NCBI GenBank assembly: GCA_949063825.1
Contig: CARSRA010000027.1
Location: 1-8,464, forward strand
Origin: an uncultured Candidatus Saccharibacteria bacterium
Lineage (GTDB): Bacteria > Patescibacteriota > Saccharimonadia > Saccharimonadales > Saccharimonadaceae
Reading direction: 5' to 3'
Length of the DNA: 8,464 nucleotides
A program made the translations under genes and the position numbers. Of this stretch, positions 1 to 5,762 are shown one piece after another. The stretch's first letter is position 1; each line of letters begins with the position of its first letter. The notes under the pieces were generated by a model. The model saw nothing but the letters and a program-made list of their open reading frames with translations, did no database searches and was not told the DNA's origin.

Positions 1-18
1 GTAGCTTGGTAGAGCCAG

Positions 19-50
19 CACTACTACTCGTAATACCATAGGTAGTAGTG
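19..50. repeat. 9-bp perfect inverted repeat (hairpin) near left edge
   Basis: CACTACTAC (19-27) is the exact reverse complement of GTAGTAGTG (42-50), with a 14-base loop. No T-run follows on the + strand, so it is not a typical intrinsic terminator. The flanking 1-102 stretch holds no gene I can support. A + strand frame closes with TAG at 39-41 and could be the tail of an upstream protein. A minus-strand frame is open from an ATG at 84-82 to the window edge. Neither is long enough to judge. Confidence 0.4.
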
Positions 51-67
51 ATGAGGGTAATTTTGCC

Positions 68-96
68 TTGTTCGACGCAAACATATGCCGTATAAT
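68..96 (+). promoter_or_regulatory. Sigma-70-like promoter of the GHKL-like gene
   Basis: A perfect -10 box TATAAT lies at 91-96. A partial -35 box TTGTTC (68-73) sits upstream with a 17-base spacer. The predicted transcription start falls at about 103, exactly on an in-frame ATG, which implies a leaderless mRNA. No Shine-Dalgarno sequence precedes either this ATG or the alternative one at 85. Confidence 0.55.
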
Positions 97-102
97 AAGC
101 CT

Positions 103-567
103 ATGAAGCGTCTCTCGGTGATGATTAGCGATATCTATAATAAATACCTGCCGTTCTCAAAGAGCCAGCGTATTGCTTTTGACCTTAATGTATCGGAATT
201 CGACGGTGATATAGTTGATATAGATGAGATAGAATCTCATCTCGACGAGCAGTTGCAGAATTTGTTAAAAGAATCTCGCGAACATGGCGCGATCAGCTTA
301 GGAATAGAAAATGGATATATTGTAATTCGTGATAGTGAGACAATTCTTTCACCATTGGTATGCCAAGCTCTCAGTAAAGGGCGAGTTGAGGTTAAATCTC
401 GGGTGGGCTTTGGCACGACAATCTATATTTCGACAGAATCTAAGAAATCAAAAACTCACGAAGATATGATTTCTACATCCAATGAATCTAAAACTAGCAT
501 TACGGATCATGGAGTCAAAGAGTTAAAATCTAGCAGTGTAGAGTCTCGCTCTAAGGAATCCAAATAG
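103..567 (+). CDS. Small GHKL/HATPase-like protein, probably non-catalytic
   Basis: Function is not known. From its ATG at 103 the protein has 154 residues. Residues about 20-110 resemble a histidine-kinase ATPase fold: an N-box-like helix (LDEQLQNLLKESREHG, about 47-62), a strand and G1-like turn (IVIRDSETIL, about 73-82), and a final strand pattern VEVKSRVGFGTTIYIS (about 95-110) matching the kinase consensus of a Gly-Thr-Thr turn followed by a beta strand. The Mg-binding Asn of the N box is replaced in KES, the G1 box reads DSETI instead of DxGxG, and the ATP lid and G2 region are absent, so ATP binding is doubtful. No dimerisation or phospho-acceptor His domain, signal peptide or membrane segment is seen. 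The last 45 or so residues are Ser/Lys/Glu-rich and probably disordered. The frame can be extended to an ATG at 85, but the TATAAT box lies inside that extension, so I prefer 103. The assignment is inference from motif spacing; an anti-sigma-like or partner-binding role is possible. Confidence 0.6.
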   Translation: MKRLSVMISDIYNKYLPFSKSQRIAFDLNVSEFDGDIVDIDEIESHLDEQLQNLLKESREHGAISLGIENGYIVIRDSETILSPLVCQALSKGRVEVKSRVGFGTTIYISTESKKSKTHEDMISTSNESKTSITDHGVKELKSSSVESRSKESK

Positions 568-580
568 CGCCCACTCAACC

Positions 581-604
581 TGCTTGTTGTATATTTTACA
601 AGCA
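581..604. repeat. 7-bp hairpin in the 568-647 intergenic gap
   Basis: TGCTTGT (581-587) pairs with ACAAGCA (598-604) around a 10-base loop. An A-run and the palindrome AAAACGTTTT (605-614) follow. It could be a weak terminator for the preceding gene, but a T-run does not directly follow the stem, so the role is uncertain. Confidence 0.35.
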
Positions 605-612
605 AAAACGTT

Positions 613-639
613 TTGATGTCGTTCCTCTTATGCTATAAT
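613..639 (+). promoter_or_regulatory. Extended -10 promoter of the + strand sortase
   Basis: A perfect TATAAT at 634-639 carries an extended -10 TG at 631-632. A TTGATG at 613-618 could be the -35, but the 15-base spacer is short, so the extended -10 probably does most of the work. The start codon at 648 is only 8 bases past the -10, so transcription would begin at or within two bases of the ATG. This is a second leaderless arrangement. Confidence 0.55.
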
Positions 640-647
640 TTATATAG

Positions 648-1253
648 ATGAAGGTTTTGTGGAGGTGTAGAGAGATATTTGCGGATTCGTCGCGTAGTCG
701 TAGTATAGTTCGAATGCTTTGCGATATCTTCAGGAGGTCGGCTTGCGCTTTGAACCCATTTTCGTGGGGTGAACGTACGATTAAAATAGTGACGGTACTA
801 TTTTTCTGTATTGCCCTACCAGTATATCTATATATAGGATTTCAGCCCTATATGCCAGCAGACGCAGCTAGTTATCCGAGTTTGTCGATTTCTTCGATAG
901 GTCTTAGTGTACCTGTTGAGCCGCTTGAACTTAAGGATCGTCAGCTAAATGTACCAGATATGATCGTCGGATCTTATGGCCCAAATATCAATAAGACTCT
1001 TTTGGTCGGGCATTCTTCGACTGTATTTGAGGAGTTGGATCAGCTTAGAGTGGACCAAGAGATTAATTACAACGATTCGGTTTACCGAGTAACTGAGATT
1101 AAAGTTCTCAGGAAAGAAGAAATTAGTATGACGGAAATTCTATCGGGAGCGAGTGTTGATACGATTATTTTGATGACTTGTGCGGGTGATTCTTTACCGA
1201 ATCAAGATGCAACGCATCGTCTTATTATTACGGCTGAGATTAATAAAAGTTAG
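648..1253 (+). CDS. Membrane-anchored sortase (cysteine transpeptidase)
   Basis: Sortases cleave a sorting motif in exported proteins and join the product to a cell-surface nucleophile, acting on the outer face of the membrane. The 201-residue protein has a basic cytoplasmic head (1-42), one membrane segment (about 43-64), then a sortase beta-barrel. The catalytic triad is visible: His122 in LLVGHSST, Cys178 in LMTCAG and Arg191 in HRLIITA. The VGHSS and TCAG wording resembles class D/E-type enzymes more than SrtA, but I cannot fix the class. The head is rich in Arg and has three Cys residues, which is unusual here. No Shine-Dalgarno precedes the ATG; the promoter position implies leaderless translation. 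An AGGAGG at 732-737 lies 12 bases before an in-frame TTG (750) but a start there would remove most of the conserved basic head, so I keep 648. The gene converges on recR with a 38-base gap holding no convincing terminator. No sorting-signal substrate is encoded in the window. Confidence 0.85.
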   Translation: MKVLWRCREIFADSSRSRSIVRMLCDIFRRSACALNPFSWGERTIKIVTVLFFCIALPVYLYIGFQPYMPADAASYPSLSISSIGLSVPVEPLELKDRQLNVPDMIVGSYGPNINKTLLVGHSSTVFEELDQLRVDQEINYNDSVYRVTEIKVLRKEEISMTEILSGASVDTIILMTCAGDSLPNQDATHRLIITAEINKS

Positions 1254-1291
1254 AGCAAAAAGAGCCAATTGTATTTGATCTCAAAGCGAAA

Positions 1292-1897
1292 TTATAAGTT
1301 AGTACGATTCTCCAGTGCAGCAGAAAGAGTAATTTGATCGGCGTAACTTAAATCCACGCCGAGTGGTAGACCACGTGCGAGCCTGGTTACTTTGACTTCT
1401 GGGTGCTGTTCGGCGAGCATTTTTTGGAGTAAAAGTGCCGTTGATTCCCCTTCGACGGATGGATTTGTAGCAATGATGATTTCCGTGACCTGGTCAGGTT
1501 CAATTCTGGCTAATAATTCCTTGATGTGAAGTTGGTCAATTGTAATACCGTCAATAGGACTCACTGCTCCCCCTAGGACATGATAGGTGCCGTTATAACT
1601 TTTGGTCTGCTCAATCGCGTAGATATCTAGTGGTTCTTCGACAATTAGAATAGTAGATTTATCTCTTTTTGGGTCATCGTAGAGCTCTGATATAGACTCG
1701 TCGGCATCGATCAAAGCAAAAGTTATAGGGCAATTTTTAACTCCAGCATGCAAGCCCGATAGGGTAGCAGCAATTTCTGCAGCTACCCTTGGACTATTAT
1801 TGAACAAAAAACAGGCATAGCGCTCGGCAGTGCGAGCGCCTACGCCTGGGAGATGCCCCAAGGCTTCAATAGTATCCTGAAGAGCGCGTGGGAGCAT
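1292..1897 (-). CDS. recR: Recombination mediator RecR, zinc finger degenerate
   Basis: RecR works with RecO (and RecF) to load RecA on single-stranded DNA at gaps in the RecFOR pathway. Its length, 201 residues, is normal. In order: a helix-hairpin-helix (about 11-27, HLPGVGARTAERYA), the zinc-finger region (about 55-75), a Toprim domain (about 82-168, with IVEEPLDIYAIE and ATNPSVEGESTA), and the conserved C-terminal LARGLPLGVDLSYAD (about 173-187). The odd part is the zinc finger. The family has four Cys ligands; here only Cys56 remains, and the aligned positions are about Thr59, Ser70 and Tyr73. The RDKS that follows the finger is kept, so the fold may persist without metal. The ATG follows the rpsI stop by 6 bases without a clear Shine-Dalgarno, so translation is probably coupled to rpsI. 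It is the last gene of the ribosomal-protein operon. Confidence 0.93.
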   Translation of the reverse strand: MLPRALQDTIEALGHLPGVGARTAERYACFLFNNSPRVAAEIAATLSGLHAGVKNCPITFALIDADESISELYDDPKRDKSTILIVEEPLDIYAIEQTKSYNGTYHVLGGAVSPIDGITIDQLHIKELLARIEPDQVTEIIIATNPSVEGESTALLLQKMLAEQHPEVKVTRLARGLPLGVDLSYADQITLSAALENRTNL

Positions 1898-1903
1898 CTT
1901 GGT

Positions 1904-2302
1904 TTAGCGCTTGCTAAATTGTTCTTTCCGGCGAGCTGAACGCAAACCATATTTCTTGCGTTCTTTTTCGCGTGGATCGCGTTTCAGGAAGCCAGCCTTT
2001 TTTAGGATTGGGCGTAGATCGGCCATTTCGGTTGTTAGAGCTTTGCTGATTGCAAGTTTAATTGCGTCAACCTGACCAGCCAAGCCGCCGCCTGTAACTT
2101 TAATACTTACATCATACTTATCTTGCTTTTCTGCGAGAGCTAATGGGTCAGTAATTTCGGCTAGCATGCTTTTGTTGCCAGATAAGTACTCTAATGCCGG
2201 CTTATCATTGATCACAATGTCGCCTTTACCATTGTAGAGTCGAGCCCTAGCGGTCGCGGATTTACGACGACCGAGACCGTAAATATATTTTTTATCTGCC
2301 AT
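1904..2302 (-). CDS. rpsI: 30S ribosomal protein S9
   Basis: S9 sits in the 30S head; its C-terminal tail reaches the P-site tRNA. The 132-residue protein is of normal length and shows the N-terminal signature GLGRRKSATARARL (about 9-22), the GGGLAGQ turn (about 71-77) and the diagnostic tail YGLRSARRKEQFSKR, whose last Arg contacts the P-site tRNA anticodon loop. The ATG shares one base with the rplM stop (TAATG), the usual L13-S9 pairing with tight translational coupling. There are no Cys residues. Confidence 0.97.
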   Translation of the reverse strand: MADKKYIYGLGRRKSATARARLYNGKGDIVINDKPALEYLSGNKSMLAEITDPLALAEKQDKYDVSIKVTGGGLAGQVDAIKLAISKALTTEMADLRPILKKAGFLKRDPREKERKKYGLRSARRKEQFSKR

Positions 2303-2739
2303 TATTTAATCTCCTTTGGATTCTGAGCTGTATGGGTATGTTCTGCTCCATCGAATACGCGCAATCGCTTTAAGCGCTCCGCGGATAGTTTATTTTTTGG
2401 TAGCATACCCTTGACAGCGCGTTCGATCGCGATACGTGGATCTTTTTCGATTACTTCTTCAAGCTTCAGCTCGGTCAAACCACCAGGAAAGCCACTATGG
2501 CGATAGTACATTTTATCGGTCATTTTATTGCCAGAAACCTGGATATTTTTAGAGTTGATCACTACTACGTAGTCGCCATTATCGATATGCGGAGTATAAG
2601 TCGGTTTACTTTTGCCCATGAGCTTATCAGCGATCAACACCGCAAGTTTACCAAGATTCATACTACCGGCATCAATTACCCACCACTGACGTTCAATATC
2701 GGTGTTTTTATCGTTATAGGTTTTGGTTACGCCTTTCAT
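2302..2739 (-). CDS. rplM: 50S ribosomal protein L13
   Basis: L13 is an early-assembly 50S protein that binds 23S rRNA. The 145-residue protein carries the family pattern throughout: WWVIDAGSMNLGKLA (19-33), a central HIDNGDYVVVINS (51-63), YYRHSGFPGG (78-87) and AVKGMLPKNKL (about 108-118). Its ATG overlaps the rplQ stop by four bases (ATGA), and a strong GGAGG lies 7 bases upstream inside the end of rplQ. In many bacteria rplM-rpsI form a separate operon or lie further along; here they are joined directly to the alpha operon. Confidence 0.97.
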   Translation of the reverse strand: MKGVTKTYNDKNTDIERQWWVIDAGSMNLGKLAVLIADKLMGKSKPTYTPHIDNGDYVVVINSKNIQVSGNKMTDKMYYRHSGFPGGLTELKLEEVIEKDPRIAIERAVKGMLPKNKLSAERLKRLRVFDGAEHTHTAQNPKEIK

Positions 2740-3137
2740 TTCTGCGCCTCCTTTTGAGCGGCCTTTGGCTGCTCGAGATTAATGGGATCTACGAACTCAA
2801 TGATGGCCATTTCGGTATTATCGCCACGACGGAATCCAGCCCGCTCAATTCGCAGATAGCCAGAGTCGCGTTTGATTTGCGGCGCAATGACGTCCATAAG
2901 TAATGCTGCCGATTTCATATCATCGAGTTTTGAGATTAGTAATCTCCTATTCGCAAGCCCGCCCCTTTTGGCAATTGTAATTAATTTTTCAGTCTCACGA
3001 CGTAGCTCTTTTGCACGAGCCAAAGTTGTCGTGATCGACTGGTGTTCAATTAACGCACGTTGTAGCCCACGTCGTAGTGCGAGTCGCTGATCGGTTTCTC
3101 GACCAAATTTACGACCTTTGTATCCATGACGATGCAT
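2736..3137 (-). CDS. rplQ: 50S ribosomal protein L17
   Basis: L17 binds 23S rRNA near the peptide-exit side of the 50S subunit. The 133-residue protein has the family core in its first 60 residues (basic HRHGYKGRKFGRETDQR, then ITTTLARAKELRRETEKLI) and a later RIERAGFRRGDNTEMAIIEF (about 97-116). It ends in a short Gln/Lys/Ala tail. The ATG shares one base with the rpoA stop (TAATG), and the TGA stop overlaps the rplM start by four bases, so it is coupled on both sides. Confidence 0.97.
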   Translation of the reverse strand: MHRHGYKGRKFGRETDQRLALRRGLQRALIEHQSITTTLARAKELRRETEKLITIAKRGGLANRRLLISKLDDMKSAALLMDVIAPQIKRDSGYLRIERAGFRRGDNTEMAIIEFVDPINLEQPKAAQKEAQK

Positions 3138-4072
3138 TAGAGTAACTCCGTTAACTTTTCTTTTACTTCGTCCAGAGCCTTACTGCCAAAACCTTTGAGA
3201 TCTTTGAGATCAACTTCGGATAATGTCACGAGGTCACGGACGGTTTTAATTTCATTATTAATGAGAGCATTGGCTGTGCGTGCCGACAATCCAAGCTCTT
3301 CGATAGGTAGAGCTAAGCCAGAATCATCGACGTCACTCTCTACACCTGGTGCTGGAGCAGTCTCAACCACGGTATTTCCAGCTAGGGCGGTGTACTGATT
3401 TACCAAGATTGCCGCTGCTTCTTCGAAAGCTTCCTGTGGGGTAATAGTACCGTCGGTATCGACAGTTAAGGTTAACTGCTGATAATTCATATCCTGACCG
3501 ACACGAGTGTTTTCAACCTTAAAACGTACTCGTAGTACTGGGCTGAATGTCGCATCAAGTGCAATCATGTCGCTATGCACGCGATCATTGCTCGATTTCT
3601 CAATCGTAAGGTAGCCGCGACCAGACTCGATAACTAAATTCATTTTTAGTTCTGCTTTTTGATCGTCGAGATGACAGATAATCTGATCAGGATTACCGAC
3701 TTCGATCGTATTCGGTAGCTTAATGTCGCCAGCCGTAACTTTTCCGTCTTTAGTGTCTTTAGCCTTAATATTAAACTCGACTTCAACTGGCTCATCATTA
3801 TGGGATTTGAAACGAATATTTTTCAGATTCAGCATAATATCGACCACGTCTTCGCGGATGCCTGGAACGGCAGCATACTCGTGATTAGTCCCTTCAATGC
3901 TGAAGGCAGTGATCGCCGCACCTTTAATGCTCGATAGGAGCACTCGACGAAGTGAGTTGCCGAGTGTGTTGCCGTAGCCATAGAAAAGTGGACGGATCAC
4001 GAATTCGGCGCTATTATTACTGAGCTGATTAACCTCAGCTAAATTGGCTTCGTGAATAACTTTTGTAGTCAT
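3137..4072 (-). CDS. rpoA: DNA-directed RNA polymerase subunit alpha
   Basis: The alpha dimer is the scaffold for assembly of beta and beta', and its C-terminal domain binds promoter UP elements and activators. The 311 residues comprise an N-terminal domain (about 1-228) with the dimer/assembly motif YGYGNTLGNSLRRVLLSS (31-48), an acidic Pro/Ala linker (about 229-254) and a C-terminal domain (255-311). By alignment the E. coli DNA-contact residues Arg265, Asn268, Gly296, Lys298 and Glu302 are all present, here at the same residue numbers, with Ala at 299 where E. coli has Ser. UP-element recognition is therefore probably intact. The ATG is preceded by AAGGAG at 8 bases spacing, and that Shine-Dalgarno overlaps the rpsD stop. 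Position after rpsM-rpsK-rpsD and before rplQ is the classic alpha operon order. Confidence 0.97.
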   Translation of the reverse strand: MTTKVIHEANLAEVNQLSNNSAEFVIRPLFYGYGNTLGNSLRRVLLSSIKGAAITAFSIEGTNHEYAAVPGIREDVVDIMLNLKNIRFKSHNDEPVEVEFNIKAKDTKDGKVTAGDIKLPNTIEVGNPDQIICHLDDQKAELKMNLVIESGRGYLTIEKSSNDRVHSDMIALDATFSPVLRVRFKVENTRVGQDMNYQQLTLTVDTDGTITPQEAFEEAAAILVNQYTALAGNTVVETAPAPGVESDVDDSGLALPIEELGLSARTANALINNEIKTVRDLVTLSEVDLKDLKGFGSKALDEVKEKLTELL

Positions 4073-4084
4073 TAGTTGTTCTCC

Positions 4085-4702
4085 TTAACGTGAGTAGTAC
4101 TCAACGATTAGCTGTTCGTTAATACCGGCTTCTGCTTCTTCGCGTTTCGGCAGGCCAGAGATTTCGATTTGCATTTTCTTCGGATCAGACTTAAGCCAGC
4201 TCAGCGGGGTAGTGTTACTACTCGCCACAATGTTATCCAGATTCTTAAAATATTCCGATTTTTGTGATTTTGGGCGTACTTCCAAGACGTCTCCTGGTTT
4301 CAGACGGATGCTAGGAATATCAATACGGCGACCGTTCAATAGGAAGTGACCATGGCTTACTAGCTGGCGAGATTGACGTCGAGTGGTGGCAAAGCCAGCA
4401 CGATAGACGGCGTTGTCAGCACGACGCTCTAGTAGTTGAAGTAGATTTTCACCCGCTAGACCCTCAGCTTTTTCAGCCTCCTTCATTAATTTTGCGAATT
4501 GTTTTTCGAGTAACCCATACATACGGCGTACTTTTTGTTTTTCGCGTAGCTGTGTTAGGTAAAGGCTTCCACCGCGTTGGCGCATATTAGCGTGCTCGCC
4601 GGGGATGCCAGATTTTTTCGCCATCACCTTATGCGCTTTAGGCGCTAAAGCGACGCCTTCGCGACGGCTCTGTTTAACAATTGGGGAAATATCTCGTGCC
4701 AT
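4085..4702 (-). CDS. rpsD: 30S ribosomal protein S4 (Cys-free form)
   Basis: S4 nucleates 30S assembly on the 5' domain of 16S rRNA and lines the mRNA entry site. The 205-residue length is normal. The N-terminal SRREG (12-16) and LREKQKVRRMYGLLEKQF (52-69) are typical, and the S4 RNA-binding fold lies at about 92-146 (LERRADNAVYRAGFA, then LVSHGHFLLNGRRI). The N-terminal zinc knuckle found in some S4 proteins is absent; the protein has no Cys at all. In E. coli S4 represses its own operon by binding the mRNA leader ahead of rpsM; structured RNA also precedes this operon (see 5687-5736). The ATG shares one base with the rpsK stop. Confidence 0.97.
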   Translation of the reverse strand: MARDISPIVKQSRREGVALAPKAHKVMAKKSGIPGEHANMRQRGGSLYLTQLREKQKVRRMYGLLEKQFAKLMKEAEKAEGLAGENLLQLLERRADNAVYRAGFATTRRQSRQLVSHGHFLLNGRRIDIPSIRLKPGDVLEVRPKSQKSEYFKNLDNIVASSNTTPLSWLKSDPKKMQIEISGLPKREEAEAGINEQLIVEYYSR

Positions 4703-5145
4703 TACGGTTTCCTTTCTCCCTTAGGACGTACACCGCCATGTGCGATCGGAGTGACGTCGGTAATACTGTCAATTTTGATGCCAACGTTAGAAACGGCGCG
4801 AATTGCGCTATCGCGACCGAGACCAATTCCGCTGACATATACGTCTACGCTATTTAAGCCATGCTCACGTTTAGCGATTTCTAAGGCCTTTTCAGCTGCA
4901 ATCTGTGCAGCATAAGCGGTACCTTTTTTACTACCACGGAAGCCATTTGCACCAGCGCTGGAAGCACTGAGTGCTCCACCAGTTTTATCGGTGACGGTGA
5001 TAATTGTGTTGTTGAAAGTTGCTTGAATATGCACTTGACCAGCGTTTACAACCCGCTTGCCTTTTTTGCCTTTTGCTTTTTTTGTTTCTACTTTTGCAGC
5101 CTCAGGTGCAGTCGTAGAAACAGTATCTTTCGGTTCTTCTACCAT
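4702..5145 (-). CDS. rpsK: 30S ribosomal protein S11 with long N-terminal extension
   Basis: S11 lies in the 30S platform near the E site. The 147 residues include an unusual N-terminal extension of about 30 residues, first acidic then Lys-rich (KKAKGKKGKR), before the family core begins at GQVHIQATFNNTIITVTD. The core is well kept (SSAGANGFRGSKKGTAYAA, and GIGLGRDSAIRAV). At the C-terminus the very conserved HNGCRPPK is HGGVRPKGERKP (136-147): the Asn of the Asn-Gly pair that forms isoaspartate in E. coli S11 is Gly, and the Cys is Val. The start lies 13 bases after rpsM, with only a weak Shine-Dalgarno-like AGGTAGAG overlapping the rpsM stop. Confidence 0.96.
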   Translation of the reverse strand: MVEEPKDTVSTTAPEAAKVETKKAKGKKGKRVVNAGQVHIQATFNNTIITVTDKTGGALSASSAGANGFRGSKKGTAYAAQIAAEKALEIAKREHGLNSVDVYVSGIGLGRDSAIRAVSNVGIKIDSITDVTPIAHGGVRPKGERKP

Positions 5146-5158
5146 GTTGATTCTCTAC

Positions 5159-5545
5159 CTAAGTCTTACTTGCTGCTTTTGGTTGTGCGCCACCCACGGC
5201 AATCGCGCGACCTTTACGAGTACGTGCGTTCGTGCGAGTGCGTTGACCGTTGACCGGCAGACCGGCCTTGTGGCGAACACCTTTGTAAGAGTTAATGTCT
5301 TTAAGACGCTTGATGTTATTGGTAACGAGGCGCTTGAGATCACCTTCGACCATCGCAGTTTTATTGACGACGTCGTTGATCTTTTGTATTTCAGCCTCGG
5401 TGAGATCCTTCACCCGAGTGGTAGGCTGTACTCCAGCCTCCGCAAGGATGGCTTTACTGGTGGTCCGTCCAATCCCGTAGACGCTCGTGAGGGAAATCCA
5501 CACTTGCTTCTCGGAAGGGATGGTCACGTTAGCAATTCTTGCCAT
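5159..5545 (-). CDS. rpsM: 30S ribosomal protein S13
   Basis: S13 is in the 30S head and forms bridges to the 50S subunit; its tail contacts P-site tRNA. The 128-residue protein has the opening MARIANVTIP, a helix-hairpin-helix-like SVYGIGRTTSKAILAEAG (21-38) and the diagnostic tail GVRHKAGLPVNGQRTRTNAR (89-108) followed by TRKG. It then runs about 15 residues beyond the usual end (a Gly/Ala/Lys tail). The ATG is 2 bases after the rpmJ stop, with an AGGG upstream in the rpmJ end. It is the first gene of the classical alpha block (S13-S11-S4-alpha-L17). Confidence 0.97.
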   Translation of the reverse strand: MARIANVTIPSEKQVWISLTSVYGIGRTTSKAILAEAGVQPTTRVKDLTEAEIQKINDVVNKTAMVEGDLKRLVTNNIKRLKDINSYKGVRHKAGLPVNGQRTRTNARTRKGRAIAVGGAQPKAASKT

Positions 5546-5547
5546 GC

Positions 5548-5664
5548 TTAACCCTGCCTTTGCTTATTCTTAGGTTTTTTCTTATTGATGACCCGTAACA
5601 CGCCTTTGCGACGCACAATAATGTCATCAGGGGAGATTTTTTTAACACTTGCACGTACTTTCAC
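5548..5664 (-). CDS. rpmJ: 50S ribosomal protein L36, zinc-free form
   Basis: L36 is the smallest 50S protein and stabilises 23S rRNA near the L7/L12 stalk base. Translation from a GTG at 5664 gives 38 residues starting MKVRASVKKISPDDIIVRRK and ending in the family tail KNKQRQG. The usual zinc ribbon (Cys-x2-Cys ... Cys ... His) is absent: ISPDD stands where the first two Cys lie, and no Cys or His occurs anywhere. This matches the known 'C minus' class of L36. The start is supported by GGAAAGGA about 10 bases upstream and by family length; no nearer ATG exists in frame. It sits between infA and rpsM as in many bacteria. Confidence 0.95.
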   Translation of the reverse strand: MKVRASVKKISPDDIIVRRKGVLRVINKKKPKNKQRQG

Positions 5665-5686
5665 AGTGTCAAAATCCTTTCCGTTA

Positions 5687-5736
5687 AGACTGAGAAGTCT
5701 AGAGTTATGGAATTAACTCTGCAGATGTCAATTCCA
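5687..5736 (-). promoter_or_regulatory. Structured leader with competing hairpins ahead of rpmJ-rpsM
   Basis: The 98-base gap between infA and rpmJ is rich in inverted repeats. Stem A pairs 5701-5707 with 5714-5720 (AGAGTTA/TAACTCT, 7 bp, 6-base loop). Stem B pairs 5708-5714 with 5730-5736 (TGGAATT/AATTCCA, 7 bp), using exactly the loop of stem A plus one stem base, so A and B cannot both fully form. A third hairpin pairs 5687-5691 with 5696-5700 (AGACT/AGTCT, tetraloop). If transcribed from upstream, this could be a switch or ribosomal-protein binding site, as the S4-binding leader is in E. coli. The function is inference; the pairings are seen. Confidence 0.4.
5704..5731 (-). promoter_or_regulatory. 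Possible internal promoter for the rpmJ-alpha operon
   Basis: On the minus strand a perfect -35 TTGACA (5731-5726) is followed after 16 bases by CATAAC (5709-5704), a 4-of-6 match to TATAAT. The start would be near 5697, about 33 bases before the rpmJ GTG. It overlaps the hairpins described for 5687-5736, so only one reading of this stretch may be right. Confidence 0.35.
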
Positions 5737-5762
5737 GCTATTCCTCCCAGCGTCTAATATTA

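Noticed and set aside
1..84. tRNA-like string at the left edge (GCTTGGTAGAGC resembles a D-arm, CTCGTAA resembles a Thr anticodon loop, TTCGA a T-loop)
   Set aside because: The anticodon loop is not closed by a proper 5-bp stem, the T stem has two mismatches, and the spacing between the arms is too long for a normal tRNA.
732..752. AGGAGG with downstream in-frame TTG as the true start of the + strand sortase
   Set aside because: The 12-base spacing is long, the hexamer simply encodes Arg-Arg, and the promoter fits the ATG at 648.
1254..1291. Bidirectional terminator between the convergent sortase and recR genes
   Set aside because: Only a 5-bp stem (TTTGA/TCAAA) is present, and no stem is followed by a T-run.
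5057..5551. Long + strand open frame of 164 codons opposite rpsK and rpsM
   Set aside because: It is the antisense shadow of two certain ribosomal-protein genes and its translation matches no family I recognise.
5658..5675. Second TTGACA on the minus strand just before the rpmJ GTG as a promoter
   Set aside because: No -10-like hexamer occurs at 16-18 bases spacing inside rpmJ.
5701..5736. Full H-type pseudoknot using both competing stems
   Set aside because: The connecting loop across one stem would be zero bases, which is not sterically possible for all pairs; alternative folding is more likely.
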